A stretch of 8,515 nucleotides of DNA. Origin: Oscillospiraceae bacterium (GTDB taxonomy: Bacteria; Bacillota; Clostridia; Oscillospirales; Oscillospiraceae). Both the position numbers and the translations under genes were made by a program. Of this stretch, positions 1 through 6,300 are shown in pieces; positions within the stretch are counted from its first letter, which is position 1, and every line of letters begins with the position of its first letter. The notes under the pieces were generated by a model. That model was not told the origin of the DNA. It did not search any database and worked only from the letters and a program-made list of their open reading frames with translations. Location: the NCBI GenBank assembly GCA_017936205.1, contig JAGBGB010000276.1, positions 1 to 8,515 of the forward strand. The letters are read 5' to 3'.

Positions 1-469
<469 letters not shown>

Positions 470-495
470 AAAAGTATTGATTTACAGACAGATTC

Positions 496-524
496 ATTTT
501 AACACTAAATTTTCGATTTGTAAA
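496..524 (-). promoter_or_regulatory. Sigma-A type promoter of nifJ
   Basis: On the minus strand there is a TTTACA -35 box (524-519), a 17-bp spacer and a TAAAAT -10 box (501-496). Transcription would begin near 489, giving a leader of about 34 nt. A second TATAAT on this strand (556-551) has no recognisable -35 box at the right distance. Confidence 0.6.
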
Positions 525-607
525 CAACAAAAACAAGGAAACGACAAAAAATTATAGTTCATTCATCTAAAACAGGGCGGCGGCTCTTGTAAGTGAATGA
601 AAAATGC

Positions 608-636
608 TTGTGTTTCTGTGGGGATTATAGTATAAT
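608..636 (+). promoter_or_regulatory. Sigma-A type promoter of the membrane-protein gene at 698
   Basis: TTGTGT (608-613), a 17-bp spacer and a perfect TATAAT (631-636) predict a start near 643 and a leader of about 55-70 nt. It diverges from the nifJ promoter; the roughly 240 bp between the two genes contains nothing else I can identify. Confidence 0.65.
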
Positions 637-697
637 GCTCATAGAGTAGAACAGAGTTTTCATTGGTTGTTTCCTTTCTTCTCGGAATTAAAACTTG

Positions 698-1549
698 ATG
701 GAGTTGGTCAGAATGGCATGGAAGTCGAAGAAAAAGAAGAAAAAGCAGGGACCAAAGACCCCACCCTTATCTTTTTTAGACCATTGTTTATATTGGCTTG
801 GCTTCTTGGCTGTGATCGCTATGCTGATCGCAATTCTCGTTTTCCCGGATATGATCGTTCGAGATTCAGTATTATCTGATCCGACGATCCTTGCGGTAAG
901 ATCGAGATTTGCATTGTTGCGGGCTCCGTTCATTCTGCTTGTTATGGTTATCTGCGTTCCTTTTATTCTCGAGTCCTACAAGGATAAGACTCCTATTATA
1001 GGACATAGACGAGGGAAATACTGTTATCCTGAGTGGAAAACAGAATTTCCCTTGCTTTCCAAGATCAGGTGGCAGCAAAGGAAGAAGGCACAGGGTCGTG
1101 ATAAAGTTTTACGAATGCGGCTCATCGGTTTGTTTGTAGGTACTTTTGTATTATTTCTGATTAGTATGTTCAGTTATTCTACGCTGGACAGCGGTGGGGA
1201 ACTCAAAAAATCAGTTGCAGGGATCGAAACCCTTTCCTCACCTGTTTCCTCTGCAGAGAATGTAGACATTTACATAAAGCGTATCTATAAAAGACGTCGT
1301 GCAGACGATTATGATATTCGGATCTCCTTTCACACAGTCGGAGGAAGTGAGATAGAATTTGATGTTAAAGACTTTTCGGGCAATAGCTATGTTGAGAAAC
1401 TAAATCAAGTTCTTTGTCTAAAAGCAGAGATTCCGGCGGAGAAGATTCGGTATTCTGACTTGGATCTGCTGGAAGACTATTTGGAGGATGACCGCCCCTC
1501 TCCGGAGGAAGCAAAGCTGATTTATGATTTACTTGGCTTGGAACAGTGA
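698..1549 (+). CDS. Three-pass membrane protein of unknown function
   Basis: I do not recognise a family. Counting from the ATG at 698 (283 residues), the protein has a lysine-rich N-terminus (a run of six Lys near residues 12-17), hydrophobic segments at about 30-49, 76-92 and 141-160, and a soluble C-terminal domain of about 120 residues rich in Asp, Glu, Lys and Arg. The positive charges before TM1 and between TM2 and TM3 suggest an N-in topology with the C-terminal domain outside the membrane. The start is uncertain: ATG 698 (preceded in frame by a TTG at 695) has little Shine-Dalgarno sequence, whereas ATG 713 has a GGAG at 700-703, 9 nt upstream; choosing 713 would remove five residues. 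It has its own promoter, and a 64-nt gap separates it from the next gene, so the two are probably co-transcribed. No catalytic or binding motif is visible. Confidence 0.8.
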   Translation: MELVRMAWKSKKKKKKQGPKTPPLSFLDHCLYWLGFLAVIAMLIAILVFPDMIVRDSVLSDPTILAVRSRFALLRAPFILLVMVICVPFILESYKDKTPIIGHRRGKYCYPEWKTEFPLLSKIRWQQRKKAQGRDKVLRMRLIGLFVGTFVLFLISMFSYSTLDSGGELKKSVAGIETLSSPVSSAENVDIYIKRIYKRRRADDYDIRISFHTVGGSEIEFDVKDFSGNSYVEKLNQVLCLKAEIPAEKIRYSDLDLLEDYLEDDRPSPEEAKLIYDLLGLEQ

Positions 1550-1606
1550 AGAGCCAAAGGGGCTTTGTCCTTTATGATTTGCCCATTATGGTAGGAGGAA
1601 AGCTGT

Positions 1607-1690
1607 ATGCAAAATGAAAGGGGAGAGGGGTTTGGTGATCAAGGAGCATATGCATCAGCTGCTTGCACAGAGTTGTGCTATGCAGTTTAA
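1607..1690 (+). other. 27-codon upstream reading frame behind the strongest RBS, out of frame with the main gene
   Basis: AGGAGG at 1593-1598 lies 8 nt before an ATG at 1607. That frame encodes only 27 residues before TAA at 1690. It overlaps the long gene starting at 1614 in a different frame, and the 1614 ATG sits 15 nt from the same ribosome binding site. It may be a translated leader peptide, the original 5' end of the long gene displaced by an indel in the G-rich stretch 1619-1630, or a chance frame. The peptide itself has no recognisable feature. Confidence 0.35.
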
Positions 1691-2417
1691 AGTTTATGCC
1701 ACATCTACTGAAGTGGACTCATATATATCTCCTCAGCCGCATTATAGAGACAATTATGGGACAGGGGTCAATTGGGCTGTTCGGGATGTCATGGTAGGAA
1801 CGGTTCGTTCTACTGAACAACTGCAATTCTGTCTTAATACAAAGGGCTACTATGCTCCTGAGAGGCTTCTGCCGGATTCAGTGTTTCCTGTTAGACACAT
1901 TGCCCTTCTGGAAAATGGAGTCAGTGACCTGACAGGGATCCGGCACCATGGAGCAGTTGAGAGAATCTATAAGGTACAGCGCGGACGAATCCCTGTTCCT
2001 ATGCGAAACCGAGGAAATCCCGATGAAATCTATTATTACTTCGAAGTAGATCAGTGGGAGCTACTCCCTGCTCCTATTGTAATCAGAGATAGCTATAAGG
2101 GAAAGCCTGAGTTCACGAATCGTTTTCTTTTGGAGCACTGCAGCGGGTCATATCAGCTGTTTTCAATTTCATCGGAGTCTCAATGGAGGCTTATGCGTGC
2201 TCTGTTCGAGGGGTTGGAGTTTTTGTCCGGGTTTGCCTCTGATGAGGTTGCTGAAGTCAATGGGATCTTAGGGGTGTATTCGTTTACTCTTCTGGATGGT
2301 AGCCTGATTATTCGTAATGAGAGAGGATCCTGTCTTTACAGTTCCTTCCTGCAGCCCATGTTATCCCATCCAAGAGCTTCTTTCAGGGAAATATGCAATG
2401 CATTGGGCATCCATTAA
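1614..2417 (+). CDS. Soluble protein of unknown function (start uncertain)
   Basis: I recognise no family and see no signal peptide, membrane segment or clear catalytic motif in these 267 residues. The protein looks like a globular cytoplasmic alpha/beta protein, with aromatic-rich stretches such as YYYFEVDQWELLP in the middle and a C-terminal half rich in Leu, Phe and Ser. The start is doubtful. ATG 1614 is 15 nt from the AGGAGG at 1593-1598, and that site is better spaced for an out-of-frame ATG at 1607. In-frame alternatives are GTG 1635 (GGAG at 1622-1625, 9 nt upstream) and ATG 1650 (AAGGAG only 3 nt upstream). It follows the membrane-protein gene by 64 nt with no visible terminator or promoter between them, so an operon is likely. 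Base composition resembles that upstream gene and is more AT-rich at third positions than the LRR gene downstream. Confidence 0.7.
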   Translation: MKGERGLVIKEHMHQLLAQSCAMQFKVYATSTEVDSYISPQPHYRDNYGTGVNWAVRDVMVGTVRSTEQLQFCLNTKGYYAPERLLPDSVFPVRHIALLENGVSDLTGIRHHGAVERIYKVQRGRIPVPMRNRGNPDEIYYYFEVDQWELLPAPIVIRDSYKGKPEFTNRFLLEHCSGSYQLFSISSESQWRLMRALFEGLEFLSGFASDEVAEVNGILGVYSFTLLDGSLIIRNERGSCLYSSFLQPMLSHPRASFREICNALGIH

Positions 2418-2452
2418 GGTCATTTTTATAGTGAGAAGAAAAAATGATCTAT

Positions 2453-2495
2453 TTGACGATTTGTTCTGTACTTTTTTATCAAAATGTGATATATT
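2453..2495 (+). promoter_or_regulatory. Possible promoter(s) of the LRR gene
   Basis: The AT-rich 131-bp gap before the LRR gene has two partial sigma-A matches. One is TTGACG (2453-2458) with an 18-bp spacer and TATCAA (2477-2482). The other is TGTACT (2467-2472) with a 17-bp spacer and TATATT (2490-2495). Neither is strong, and read-through from the upstream genes is also possible because no terminator is visible after 2417. Confidence 0.3.
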
Positions 2496-2548
2496 GTAAT
2501 TTAGGACATGAATATAACTTTGAATGACAGACAGAAGGAGGCACATAG

Positions 2549-4990
2549 ATGAGCTTTAATCAGTCTATTTTTACTATCACAGAGGGTCTGCTGAGCAAGT
2601 ATCTCGGGCAAGAGGAACATGTTAATGTTCCCGACGGGGTATGGAGTATCGGCTGGGGTGCCTTTGCGGAGAATCCGTATATTAAGAGCGTTTCTGTACC
2701 CAACGGAGTGCTGCGAGTTGGTGTAGAGGCATTTGCAGGCTGCACAGAGCTAACTTCTGTGGAATTGCCGGGAAGTGTTGAGATGATCGGACCCTCTGCC
2801 TTCGCCGGCTGTACGAAGCTTCAGAGGGTTACCATTCCCAAGGATGCGGATCAAGCAGACAATGCCTTCGAAGGCTGTACTGCACTGGAAGAAATCTGTT
2901 ATATAGAGGCAGAAGGAACCCTGATCCTTGAAGAAGGTCAGGATGAGATCCCGGATCATGCATATGAGAATCGTACCGACCTGAAGAAGGTCGTGCTCCC
3001 TGAGGGAATGCGTCGTATTGGTGTATCTGCTTTTGAGGGATGCACCTCCTTAGAAGTCGTTATTATTCCTGATACTGTAACAGAGATTGCATCTGCTGCC
3101 TTCCGAGGCTGCTCCGCTACGAAGGAATTGGCACTCCCCGCTGAACTGACTGCGATCGGTGCAGATGCCTTCGCAGGCTGCTCTATGCCGGTTAGCTTGC
3201 TTGTTCCCGAATCTGTCACGGAAATCGGCGATTATGCTTTCCGCAATTGCGAGGCGCTGAAGGCTGCTATGCTGCCGGAAGGTCTGCTGCGGATCGGCAA
3301 CGGTGCTTTTGAGGGCTGTACCGGTTTAGAGAGCATCAATATTCCTAAGGGAATTGAAGAAATCGGACGTCGTGGCTTCCACAATTGTTCTTCCCTGAAG
3401 ATCATTGGCTTGCCTCAGAGCCTTACAGAGCTGACGGAAGAATGCTTCCGTGGCTGTAGTTCCTTGACAATCGTATCTATCCCCAAGACAGCTGAGTATG
3501 TTGGAGCAGGCGCTTTTATGGACTGCCTTGCACTGACCACTCTTAGCGTGCAGGATGGTGTTCGCCGTATTGGCCCTGCCGCCTTTGAGGGATGTGTGGG
3601 ACTGAAGGAGCTTTCCCTCCCTGAAAGCGTTGTGGAGTTGGGAACCGGAGCCTTCCGCAGCTGCTCCAACCTGAAGAAGGTAAAGCTTCCCACCCAGTTG
3701 GAGAAGATCGGACCCTGTGCCTTCCAGCGCTGTACCAGCTTGAGAGACCTTCAGCTTTCTCAGGAGCTTGAGATCGTGGGCGCCTCTGCATTTGAGCACT
3801 GCTGGTCTCTGCAAGAGGTGATCATTCCTGCCTCCACCAAGGAGCTGGGACGAGCTGTATTTAAGGACTGTGCAAGACTGAATCATTTGGATCTCCGTTG
3901 TCGGAGAGTTCGCATCGGCTCTCTTGCCTTTGAGGGCTGCATTGGCTTGACCAATCTGACTCTGCCTCGGGCTTACGAGTTGGAGACCCCGGAGATCTTC
4001 TCTGACTGTCCCTGTGTCCGTCAGGAGAATGGTTTCTACTTCCAGGAGGACACACTGATTCGTTGTGACGAGGAATCTGCTTTTGATGCGGACGGAAACC
4101 TTGCTCCCATCCCTGCATGGGTGCGGAAGATCGGCTCTCATGCCTTCGCTGGCTGCGAGCAGCTCCGTGAGCTTCAGCTTCCTGCTAATGTGACCGAGAT
4201 CTGGGAGGGGGCTTTTGCGGATTGTACCTCTCTGAGAGAGATCGTTCTTCCCAAGAATTTGACTCGCATGGATGCTGGTGCGTTCCGTAACTGTTCCTCT
4301 CTGATCTCCTGCGAGCTGCCTCGTGGGGATAAAGAGGAGTATGAAGAATATGATCCCAAAATCGAGATCCCCAAGGGGATCAAGATCCTCGGGGAAGGTG
4401 CATTTGCCGGCTGTACTGCCGCCAAGAAGCTGGTCGTTCGTAAGGGCGTGGAAGAAATCGAAGAAACAGCCTTTGCAGGCTGCACCTCTTTGGAATCTGT
4501 GAACCTTCCTGCAAGTCTTACCTGCATTTGGGATCAGGCGTTTGAGGGCTGTACCGCTCTGACGAAGATCTCTATCCCCAAGTCTCTGGAACGTATGGGC
4601 AATCGTGCGTTTGCGGATTGCACCGCACTGCGTTATGCTTCCTTTGCCAATGGCAGTGGGGATCTGGGTGAAGCTGCATTTGAGAACTGTACTTCCTTGC
4701 AGACTTTGCGTTTGACCCAGAACAATCAGAAGATCGATAGCCGTTGCTTCGCCGGATGCTCTTCCATCCGTACCCTGACCATCCCCGAGGGACTCCGGAG
4801 CATTGAAGAAGAAGCATTTGCAAACTGCACCGCCCTTCGCAGTGTGTCGCTTCCTGCAAGCTTGGAGAAGATCGGCGAGAAGGCATTCCACGGCTGCAGC
4901 AAGGTTACCATTCATGCGATCTCCGACGGTGTTGCCTATGATTATACTGTTTCCAACCGCATGAAGTTCAAGTCCCTGGACGAGGAATAA
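2549..4990 (+). CDS. Giant BspA-type (LRR_5) leucine-rich repeat protein without signal peptide
   Basis: After a short N-terminal cap (residues 1-29), the 813-residue protein is almost entirely a 23-residue repeat of the form IG..AF.GC..L..V.LP. I count about 30 units from residue 30 to the end, typical of the BspA-like LRR_5 (Treponema pallidum-type) family. The array is broken by a degenerate stretch at about 99-152, a 49-residue insert at 475-523 and an acidic 17-residue insert at 593-609. The last unit ends in a VTIH-type cap. Twenty-eight of the 30 units keep a Cys at the same position, forming a ladder along the solenoid. Many BspA-type proteins are secreted adhesins, but here I see no signal peptide, membrane anchor, sortase motif or dockerin, so a cytoplasmic protein-binding scaffold is the simplest inference. 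AAGGAGG at 2535-2541 lies 7 nt before the ATG, so the start is secure. The specific ligand cannot be read from sequence. Confidence 0.93.
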   Translation: MSFNQSIFTITEGLLSKYLGQEEHVNVPDGVWSIGWGAFAENPYIKSVSVPNGVLRVGVEAFAGCTELTSVELPGSVEMIGPSAFAGCTKLQRVTIPKDADQADNAFEGCTALEEICYIEAEGTLILEEGQDEIPDHAYENRTDLKKVVLPEGMRRIGVSAFEGCTSLEVVIIPDTVTEIASAAFRGCSATKELALPAELTAIGADAFAGCSMPVSLLVPESVTEIGDYAFRNCEALKAAMLPEGLLRIGNGAFEGCTGLESINIPKGIEEIGRRGFHNCSSLKIIGLPQSLTELTEECFRGCSSLTIVSIPKTAEYVGAGAFMDCLALTTLSVQDGVRRIGPAAFEGCVGLKELSLPESVVELGTGAFRSCSNLKKVKLPTQLEKIGPCAFQRCTSLRDLQLSQELEIVGASAFEHCWSLQEVIIPASTKELGRAVFKDCARLNHLDLRCRRVRIGSLAFEGCIGLTNLTLPRAYELETPEIFSDCPCVRQENGFYFQEDTLIRCDEESAFDADGNLAPIPAWVRKIGSHAFAGCEQLRELQLPANVTEIWEGAFADCTSLREIVLPKNLTRMDAGAFRNCSSLISCELPRGDKEEYEEYDPKIEIPKGIKILGEGAFAGCTAAKKLVVRKGVEEIEETAFAGCTSLESVNLPASLTCIWDQAFEGCTALTKISIPKSLERMGNRAFADCTALRYASFANGSGDLGEAAFENCTSLQTLRLTQNNQKIDSRCFAGCSSIRTLTIPEGLRSIEEEAFANCTALRSVSLPASLEKIGEKAFHGCSKVTIHAISDGVAYDYTVSNRMKFKSLDEE

Positions 4991-5004
4991 TCATTGAAAC
5001 AATA

Positions 5005-5043
5005 AAAATCGGTGTCTGCAAGCTTACGGCAGACACCGATTTT
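5005..5043. terminator. Bidirectional rho-independent terminator between convergent genes
   Basis: A perfect 15-bp stem (5005-5019 pairs with 5029-5043) encloses a 9-nt loop and is flanked by A and T runs on both sides. On the plus strand it ends the LRR transcript and runs into TTTTATTGT. On the minus strand it ends the gene at 5078-5572 and runs into TTTTTATTGTTT. Confidence 0.9.
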
Positions 5044-5077
5044 ATTGTATGTGCGATATGAAAAATGAGATACTCTA

Positions 5078-5572
5078 TTATTGCTGAGAGGAATAAAAAA
5101 GACGATTATATTCTTCTAAGTCCTGACTGTTCGGAAAGTAGCCTCTGAATAAATCAGTGATTTCCTTTGATTCACTGAAGAGTAAAGTTGAAGTGCTATC
5201 CCAGGGGACGATCTCAATCTTTGCAAGAGGATGCTGCATGGACAAGGGCAGCTTCCAGAATCCTTCATACCCATCAGCATAGGGGAGTCTATGCTCTAAT
5301 ACCTTTGAAAGAGATACAGATTTTTCGAAAGCAGATAAAACAGCCCAGATCCACTGAAAGTGTTTATTTGCAACCAACTCCGTCAGTTCCTCCCCACTGA
5401 TCCAACAGTATTCTCCTTCAAGCCGATCCACAATAGCGGGATCGTTGGTGTTGCCTTCATAATCAGTGATAAGCCAGTTATACTCTATTTGCTTGTTCCG
5501 GATGGCATCGAATACTCTTGCTAAGTCAGTATAGAATTCTTCGCCTTTTTCGTTGATTGCTCCGTATACCAT
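5078..5572 (-). CDS. Small acidic protein of unknown function (weakly DUF2691-like)
   Basis: The 164-residue protein has no signal peptide or membrane segment and is rich in Asp, Glu, Trp and Tyr. By eye its layout recalls the uncharacterised DUF2691 family of Firmicutes: a YNWLITDYEG segment near residue 30, a WISGEEL segment near 55, a central helix-rich part, and a C-terminal IVPWDSTSTLLF segment followed by a helical tail. That is pattern memory and needs a profile search. The start at 5572 is chosen because AGGAG lies 8 nt upstream (minus strand, 5579-5585 region). The frame stays open upstream to 5941, but that extension would translate a repeat element, a terminator hairpin and most of a tRNA. 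No convincing promoter was found. A 7-bp inverted repeat lies about 40-60 nt upstream. Single immunity-like genes often look like this, but no toxin partner is present. Confidence 0.7.
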   Translation of the reverse strand: MVYGAINEKGEEFYTDLARVFDAIRNKQIEYNWLITDYEGNTNDPAIVDRLEGEYCWISGEELTELVANKHFQWIWAVLSAFEKSVSLSKVLEHRLPYADGYEGFWKLPLSMQHPLAKIEIVPWDSTSTLLFSESKEITDLFRGYFPNSQDLEEYNRLFYSSQQ

Positions 5573-5610
5573 GTAATACACTCCTGTGCTTTGCGGTTGA
5601 TGTATCGCAA

Positions 5611-5635
5611 TTGAAATAAGTTCATCCGATTTCAA
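5611..5635. repeat. Inverted repeat upstream of the 5078-5572 gene
   Basis: TTGAAAT (5611-5617) and ATTTCAA (5629-5635) are perfect 7-bp inverted arms separated by 11 nt, a spacing compatible with an operator. It sits 39 nt before the start codon. Functional use is only a guess, and an AT-rich chance match is possible. Confidence 0.25.
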
Positions 5636-5731
5636 GCTGATATTGCTCCTATACAGCCCGCTTCTTATTGGAAAGGAAACGCCTCCGGAAGCTCCGGCAA
5701 AAATAGGATGCACCGGCTTCCATTGCAGGAA

Positions 5732-5834
5732 GTGAAATGAAATAAATCCACCCACGCCCGCAGGCATTTCACATGGAGTAAGCCATATTTCACGCCCGAA
5801 GGGCATTTCACAAATCCGAAAGGATTTATTTCGT
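5732..5834. repeat. Modular mini-hairpin repeat element with terminal inverted repeats
   Basis: The element is bounded by an 11-bp inverted repeat, GAAATAAATCC at 5739-5749 and its complement at 5822-5832. Inside are four short hairpins: GCC-CGCA-GGC (5756-5765), ATGG-N6-CCAT (5773-5786), GCCC-GAA-GGGC (5794-5804) and AAATCC-GAAA-GGATTT (5812-5827). The last three are each preceded directly by the same heptamer ATTTCAC (5766-5772, 5787-5793, 5805-5811). This resembles dispersed palindromic repeats seen between genes in gut Clostridia, but the window holds one copy, so its copy number is unknown. No protein is encoded, although the frame happens to be open. Confidence 0.6.
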
Positions 5835-5836
5835 TG

Positions 5837-5869
5837 AAAAGCCTCCGATGCTTTGCATCGGAGGCTTTT
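5837..5869 (-). terminator. Terminator hairpin of tRNA-Pro
   Basis: A perfect 15-bp stem (5837-5851 with 5855-5869) has a 3-nt loop and begins 1 nt after the encoded CCA end of the tRNA on the minus strand. The stem ends in AAAA/TTTT, so the transcript finishes with a short U run. Confidence 0.85.
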
Positions 5870-5870
5870 C

Positions 5871-5947
5871 TGGTCGGAGTGTCGGGATTCGAACCCGAGG
5901 CCTCTTGGACCCGAACCAAGCGCGATACCAAACTTCGCCACACCCCG
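5871..5947 (-). tRNA. tRNA-Pro (anticodon CGG)
   Basis: On the minus strand the sequence folds into a full cloverleaf. The acceptor is CGGGGTG pairing with CACTCCG, with one G-U at the fourth pair. The D arm has a GCG/CGC stem. The anticodon stem CTTGG/CCAAG encloses loop TTCGGGT (anticodon CGG, reading CCG), followed by a 5-nt variable loop. The T arm is TCGGG/CCCGA with loop TTCGAAT. The discriminator A (5874) and an encoded CCA (5873-5871) follow. Confidence 0.96.
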
Positions 5948-5958
5948 AAAGCATAGAT

Positions 5959-5987
5959 ATTATACTCATAGTTCTATTCTTTGTCAA
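5959..5987 (-). promoter_or_regulatory. Consensus sigma-A promoter of tRNA-Pro
   Basis: The minus strand has a perfect TTGACA (5987-5982), a 17-bp spacer and a perfect TATAAT (5964-5959). Transcription would start about 5 nt before the tRNA 5' end, so the leader is very short. Confidence 0.9.
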
Positions 5988-6006
5988 GGGTAATTGTGTG
6001 ATTTAG

Positions 6007-6033
6007 GGTATTTTTCTGTGAATGGAGTATAAT
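6007..6033 (+). promoter_or_regulatory. Probable promoter of the small-membrane-protein/S2P operon
   Basis: A perfect TATAAT at 6028-6033 has no matching TTGACA at 16-18 bp. A GGTATTT at 6007-6013, 12 nt before AGTATAAT, faintly recalls sporulation sigma-E promoters, which control spoIVFB in Bacillus. This is speculative; an activator-dependent sigma-A promoter fits equally well. Confidence 0.4.
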
Positions 6034-6072
6034 TCCTATGTGCAGTCCATATACTCTGTATGAGGTGATAGA

Positions 6073-6300
6073 ATGTTCCGCTGGATCAGGAGAAAGCTGT
6101 TATTTTGTCTTGCTGTATTTGTTCTGTTATATTATCTGAACCGAGTACATCCCCACTGGCTGCAGACTGCTGGACGGTGGATCGGCGGCGAGGTAGGGAA
6201 TCGGGTAAGTGTTGCTGTATCGAATATGCTTGATCGGCTTGGAGAGGGGAGCGGTGTTGAGCAGGTGGTGGAGGTGTTCCGTGAGGGATTGCAAAATTGA
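6073..6300 (+). CDS. Small single-pass membrane protein coupled to a site-2 protease
   Basis: The protein has 75 residues. Arg and Lys at residues 3-8 are followed by a hydrophobic segment at about 9-22 and a mostly helical, amphipathic tail, so an N-in, C-out single-pass membrane protein is likely; an uncleaved signal anchor fits better than a signal peptide. GAGGTGAT at 6062-6069 supports the ATG at 6073. Its last 20 nt overlap the GTG start of the site-2 protease, so the two are translated together and probably act together. In Bacillus the S2P SpoIVFB is held inactive by a membrane partner, SpoIVFA, encoded just upstream. This protein has the same position, but it is far shorter and shows no sequence motif that I can tie to SpoIVFA. 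A regulatory or assembly role is inferred from context only. Confidence 0.75.
   Translation: MFRWIRRKLLFCLAVFVLLYYLNRVHPHWLQTAGRWIGGEVGNRVSVAVSNMLDRLGEGSGVEQVVEVFREGLQN
6270..6276 (+). promoter_or_regulatory. Ribosome binding site deciding the GTG start of the S2P gene
   Basis: GGAGGTG lies inside the end of the upstream gene. Its GGAGG core is 6 nt from the GTG at 6281, which favours 6281 over the earlier in-frame GTG at 6209. Confidence 0.8.

Noticed and set aside
1550..1606. A possible attenuator hairpin (AGCC...GGCT) between the first two plus-strand genes.
   Set aside because: The stem is only about 4 bp and is not followed by a T run, so it would not end transcription.
3326..4915. A 529-residue open frame on the minus strand opposite the LRR gene.
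   Set aside because: It is a by-product of the 23-codon repeat and its codon bias. It has no Shine-Dalgarno site or domain of its own, and the plus-strand gene is beyond doubt.
5732..5834. The short heptamer-spaced palindromes as a CRISPR array.
   Set aside because: The constant unit is only 7 bp and the intervening pieces are 11-14 nt palindromes, unlike CRISPR repeats (about 24-40 bp) and spacers; no cas gene is present.
5665..5943. A 92-residue minus-strand frame beginning in the tRNA.
   Set aside because: It translates tRNA-Pro, its terminator and the mini-hairpin element; no ribosome binding site or protein-like pattern is present.
6209..6280. A longer form of the site-2 protease starting at GTG 6209.
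   Set aside because: It would overlap the upstream gene by 92 nt and lacks a ribosome binding site, whereas GTG 6281 has a GGAGG at 6 nt and begins just before the first membrane segment.
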